DNA of 9,812 nt from Deltaproteobacteria bacterium. GTDB lineage: Bacteria > Desulfobacterota > Desulfobacteria > Desulfobacterales > Desulfatirhabdiaceae. The position numbers and the translations under genes were made by a program. The first letter of the stretch is position 1; the number at the start of each line of letters is the position of its first letter. Location: positions 1 to 9,812 of the forward strand of contig JAJYBO010000093.1 in the NCBI GenBank assembly GCA_021778975.1, in the 5' to 3' direction. The notes under the pieces were generated by a model that made no database searches, had not been told where the DNA came from, and saw nothing but the letters and a program-made list of their open reading frames with translations. Shown piece after piece: positions 7,470 through 9,812 of the stretch.

Positions 7470-7498
7470 ACAGCATGTTTCAATATGAAACATGCTGT
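7470..7498. repeat. 29-bp inverted repeat containing regulator-binding dyad site 1
   Basis: Perfect 13-base arms (ACAGCATGTTTCA at 7470-7482 and its complement at 7486-7498) flank the 3-base centre ATA. The core at 7477-7491 fits GTTYCA-N3-TGMAAC. It begins 15 bp after the response regulator stop and is centred 201 bp before the predicted sigma-54 transcription start. That is typical of an enhancer site for an NtrC-type activator. As RNA it could form a stable hairpin, but no T-run follows, so it is not a standard intrinsic terminator. Confidence 0.65.
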
Positions 7499-7542
7499 CT
7501 GACATGCCCGATTGCCAGTAACACGCATTTCCTGCCATTGTA

Positions 7543-7561
7543 TGGTTCCATTATGAAACCA
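7543..7561. promoter_or_regulatory. predicted regulator-binding dyad upstream of the transporter operon (site 2)
   Basis: TGGTTCCATTATGAAACCA is a 19-bp palindrome with one mismatched pair around a central T. Its core at 7545-7559 fits the same GTTYCA-N3-TGMAAC pattern as the other two sites. It is centred at 7552, 68 bp from the centre of site 1 and about 133 bp before the predicted sigma-54 start. The pair of upstream dyads has the layout of tandem enhancer sites for the response regulator encoded immediately upstream. Confidence 0.6.
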
Positions 7562-7658
7562 CGACCCCGAATACCTGAAGTGATGGTTTAGCTCCGTATA
7601 GTGCTTTAGAACAGTCAATATCCATTATTACAAGCAGTTGACAAACTGTCTTCGATGC

Positions 7659-7674
7659 TGGCATCAATTTTGAT
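7659..7674 (+). promoter_or_regulatory. sigma-54 (-24/-12) promoter of the usp-TSUP-TIGR02186 operon
   Basis: TGGCAT (7659-7664), five bases, then TTGAT (7670-7674) resembles the sigma-54 consensus TGGCAC-N5-TTGCA. The -24 GG is present and correctly spaced from the -12 G, but the -12 C is replaced by A. The predicted start is near 7685, leaving a leader of about 47 bases with GAGG at 7717-7720 before the ATG at 7732. The location directly downstream of a sigma-54 activator gene and of two dyads raises the credibility. No good sigma-70 promoter was seen in the 7456-7731 gap, and no clear IHF site lies between dyads and promoter. Confidence 0.6.
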
Positions 7675-7731
7675 ATGGTACCTCACCTTGTGCGCTGCAA
7701 CCGCATTTTGATATTAGAGGAACGTAAGTGA

Positions 7732-8208
7732 ATGGAACACATTCTGGTGAGCATGGACATCCGGCAGGTTGCGGAAATCCCTTTTTCCCTGTTTCCGCAG
7801 GAACACCTGGAGGGATTTCTGGGCGCGGTATATCGCGCCATCCATCTCGCGGAACGAATTCGTGCAACGGTTCATATCCTGCTGGTGCTGACGCAAAAAC
7901 CGCCGGCGCATCTGGTGGACAAGGCCGCGGATATGGAGCGTCTGGCCCAGAAACATCTCGATCTGATGGTTGAAAAGGCCAGAGCCAGCGGTGTGAACGT
8001 TCATTTCTATATGACAGCGGGAAATTTTGAAACCGAAGTCATCCGCTTTGTGGCGGAGCATAAAATCACCATGCTGATTCTGGGATCGCCCAATTCGGGG
8101 AGTGGCGCCGCTGCGGAGTTTCAGAAGACGCTGAGCAGCATTCGTCAGAATATCCGCTGCACCATCGAGCTGGTGCGGCGAAAAGAACCTTTAACAACAA
8201 GGAGATAA
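7732..8208 (+). CDS. universal stress protein (UspA-like) domain protein
   Basis: This 158-residue single-domain protein of the UspA fold is probably cytoplasmic. It begins with the typical strand and acidic residue ILVSMD (D9). It continues with an amphipathic helix (AVYRAIHLAERIRA), strand VHILLVL, a long helix (about 62-85), strand VNVHFYMTAGN, helix TEVIRFVAEH, strand MLILGSP and the final strand CTIELVR. The nucleotide loop after LILG (residues 118-125, GSPNSGSG) departs from the classical G-x2-G-x9-G-S/T pattern, so ATP binding is doubtful. Small Usp proteins often accompany transporters and may sense nucleotides or modulate the partner. It is the first gene of the operon, with GAGG 11 bases before the ATG and only 3 bp between its stop and the permease ATG. 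The permease Shine-Dalgarno lies inside its last codons, implying translational coupling. A GTG-started frame at 7728 is out of frame and has no Usp content. Confidence 0.82.
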   Translation: MEHILVSMDIRQVAEIPFSLFPQEHLEGFLGAVYRAIHLAERIRATVHILLVLTQKPPAHLVDKAADMERLAQKHLDLMVEKARASGVNVHFYMTAGNFETEVIRFVAEHKITMLILGSPNSGSGAAAEFQKTLSSIRQNIRCTIELVRRKEPLTTRR

Positions 8209-8211
8209 GAC

Positions 8212-9147
8212 ATGAGTGTACCCTGGCATCTATACCTGCCGATTGCAGGTAACAGTGTGAACTTTCTGCTGGTTTTTGGGATGGGCGGCATTGTCGGCCT
8301 TCTGTCCGGCATCTTTGGCGTCGGTGGCGGATTTCTGATGACGCCGCTCTTGATTATGATCGGGATCCCGCCGACGGTCGCGGCGGCGTCGGATTCCAAT
8401 CAAATTGTCGGCGCCTCCACATCCGGCACCATCGCTCATTTCCGGATGGGAAATGTGGATATCAAAATGGGGCTGCTGCTTCTGGTCGGCGGCGTTGGGG
8501 GCGGCACAGTCGGTGTTCAGATCATCAAGGTGCTGAATCGCATGGGAAACGCGGATTTTCTCATTTCCATCACCTACGTGCTGATGCTGGGCATTATCGG
8601 CATCTATATGTTTCAGGAAAGCCTTCAATCCCTGCGGCATGTCCAGAAGCAGGCGGCGCCGGTGTCTTCGGCGAAGCCGTCGGCATACGCCGTGATCGTC
8701 CAGAAGCTGCCCTGGCAAATGATGTTCGAAAAATCCGGTGTCCGGCTTTCCATACTGATGCCGCTGATTCTCGGGATATTTGTCGGGATTCTTTCCGCCA
8801 TCATGGGGGTAGGGGGCGGCTTTATCATGGTGCCGGTCATGGTGTATCTGCTGCGGATGCCCATGCACGTCGTGGTGGGCACCAGCCTGTTTCAGATTTT
8901 GTTTACCTGTGTGAATGTCACCATCATGCAGGCATACACCAACCATACCGTTGATTTTGTGCTGGCGCTGATTCTGCTGCTGGGTTCGACCATCGGCGCG
9001 CAGTTCGGCGTCAAGATCAGCAAACGCCTCAAGGCCGACCAGTTGAAGATTCTTCTGGCGTCGCTGGTGCTGGTGGTGATGGTCAAGATGCTGCTGGATC
9101 TGCTGCTGACCCCGAACATTCTGCTGTCTTACATAGGAGGCCATTGA
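8212..9147 (+). CDS. TauE/SafE (TSUP) family anion permease
   Basis: This 311-residue inner-membrane protein is made almost wholly of hydrophobic helices, probably eight. It has the two-fold repeat of the TSUP family: GLLSGIFGVGGGFLMTPLL in the first half (about 29-47) and GILSAIMGVGGGFIMVPVM in the second (about 192-210). A polar linker of about 35 residues (about 141-175) joins the halves. Characterised family members move sulfite, sulfoacetate, taurine-derived or related organosulfur anions, mostly as exporters, but the substrate cannot be read from this sequence. AAGGAG lies 7 bases before the ATG. The stop overlaps the next start (TGATG), so the two are translationally coupled. Its position between a Usp-like protein and a TIGR02186-type protein, behind a sigma-54 promoter, points to a regulated transport unit. 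Length and motifs show it is intact. Confidence 0.93.
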   Translation: MSVPWHLYLPIAGNSVNFLLVFGMGGIVGLLSGIFGVGGGFLMTPLLIMIGIPPTVAAASDSNQIVGASTSGTIAHFRMGNVDIKMGLLLLVGGVGGGTVGVQIIKVLNRMGNADFLISITYVLMLGIIGIYMFQESLQSLRHVQKQAAPVSSAKPSAYAVIVQKLPWQMMFEKSGVRLSILMPLILGIFVGILSAIMGVGGGFIMVPVMVYLLRMPMHVVVGTSLFQILFTCVNVTIMQAYTNHTVDFVLALILLLGSTIGAQFGVKISKRLKADQLKILLASLVLVVMVKMLLDLLLTPNILLSYIGGH

Positions 9148-9812
9148 TGATGAAAAAATTTACTGCAATGATCGTTATCTGCGGGTGTCTGGTGTTCGCC
9201 GCATCCGCCGCGGTGGCCGATGAACCGCTTCAGGCGCAGTTGTTTCCGGACAGAATCGGAATCGGCACATTTTATAACGGAGAGGCCATCTCCATGAATG
9301 GTTCAATGCCCGCGGACTGTGATGTGGTGGTGCGGGTCACCGGTGCGGACATGCACCTCAAAATGAAAAAGAAGGGAAAGGTGCTGGGCCTGTTGTGGCT
9401 GAACCGGGATACAGTCAATTTTGACGCCGTTCCTGAAGCTTTTCTGCTTTATACAGCCGGTAAATTCGACTCGCTTTTGGGGGACCTACAGAAACAATCT
9501 CCTGTCTGGAAGCTTGGACTGACGGCGCTGGAAGACCGGATTGTCGTAACGCCCGTAACATCGGAACGCAGCACCCTGATTCAGGATCTGCTGAAGCTGA
9601 AGGAAAAAGAGGGGTTTTATGCGGTCAATGCCGAGGGGATCCGCTATACGCCAGTTTCGGCTGAACAGAAAAAATTTGACGCCGTGCTTCGGATTCCGCC
9701 CAAACTTCCGCCGGGCAATTACCGGGTCGAGGCGTATGCGGTGCGAAAAGGGGATATTGTCGCCACCTGGCAGCATCCTCTGGCCGTGAAGTTAGACAGC
9801 TTCCCGAAAGTG
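9147..9812 (+). CDS. TIGR02186/Alph_Pro_TM family exported protein (partial, 3' end beyond window)
   Basis: An open frame of 222 codons runs off the right edge. It starts at ATG 9147 (overlapping the permease stop) or the adjacent ATG 9150; AGGAGG at 9135-9140 serves either. Residues 1-24 form a signal peptide (two lysines, hydrophobic core, cleavage predicted after AVA, before D25). The mature part shows features I recall for TIGR02186/Alph_Pro_TM (PF09608): an early beta segment with FYNGEAISMNG, then DVVVRVTG, a lysine-rich KKKGKVLGLLWLN and a Val-Pro-aromatic stretch. In that family about 250-270 residues end in a C-terminal transmembrane helix, so roughly 30-50 residues should lie past 9812. 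The function is unknown. The periplasmic location and coupling to the TSUP permease suggest an accessory subunit or substrate-handling partner. Family assignment is from memory of motifs, not a search. Confidence 0.78.
   Translation, partial: MMKKFTAMIVICGCLVFAASAAVADEPLQAQLFPDRIGIGTFYNGEAISMNGSMPADCDVVVRVTGADMHLKMKKKGKVLGLLWLNRDTVNFDAVPEAFLLYTAGKFDSLLGDLQKQSPVWKLGLTALEDRIVVTPVTSERSTLIQDLLKLKEKEGFYAVNAEGIRYTPVSAEQKKFDAVLRIPPKLPPGNYRVEAYAVRKGDIVATWQHPLAVKLDSFPKV

Noticed and set aside
7470..7498. The 29-bp palindrome as an intrinsic terminator
   Set aside because: No T-run follows on either strand and the core recurs in two other sites, which fits a protein-binding site better.
7663..7674. 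Short palindrome ATCAA-TT-TTGAT overlapping the sigma-54 element, considered as an IHF or repressor site
   Set aside because: It does not fit the IHF consensus on either strand and the 5-bp arms are short enough to be chance within the promoter.
8230..9144. 304-aa - strand open frame opposite the permease
   Set aside because: Extremely His/Gln/Asp-rich translation, as expected from reading a hydrophobic membrane gene backwards. No supporting signal.

Overview
The window looks like chromosomal DNA of a moderately GC-rich Gram-negative bacterium, most plausibly a Desulfobacterota (delta-proteobacterial) sulfate reducer or relative. That placement is an inference from gene content: a sigma-54 response regulator, an acyl-CoA synthetase/GNAT fusion, and a TSUP permease next to a universal-stress-like protein. 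There is no rRNA or other phylogenetic marker. I see no tRNA, rRNA, CRISPR array, insertion sequence or phage gene.

Layout. 1-170 holds the 3' end of an unidentified + strand gene, which overlaps tail to tail with a - strand gene (134-1477) for a membrane-anchored protein of unknown function that may be internally duplicated. Divergent from it, after about 50 bp, is a two-helix potassium channel with RCK domains (1528-2547). A DEDDh exonuclease of the DnaQ type lies convergent to the channel (2565-3212, -). Divergent from the exonuclease, 3317-5986 encodes an 889-residue NDP-forming acyl-CoA synthetase/GNAT fusion of the Pat type. Then comes an NtrC-type response regulator (6088-7455), a 276-bp regulatory gap, and a tightly packed operon: universal-stress-like protein (7732-8208), TauE/SafE permease (8212-9147), and a secreted or membrane protein of the TIGR02186/Alph_Pro_TM type (9147 to beyond the right edge).

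The most interesting part is 6000-9812. A sigma-54-like -24/-12 element (7659-7674) precedes the operon. Upstream of it are two dyads fitting GTTYCA-N3-TGMAAC, centred at 7484 and 7552, about 201 and 133 bp before the predicted start. A third copy of the dyad, centred at 6028, lies just upstream of the response regulator gene. The simplest reading is that the regulator binds these sites, controls its own gene and activates the transporter operon through sigma-54. The window would then hold a self-contained, signal-controlled anion (perhaps sulfur oxyanion or sulfonate) export module. Its sensor kinase and its substrate are not visible here.

The other genes (potassium channel, exonuclease, Pat-like protein) look like ordinary single-gene units with no clear functional link to the module.
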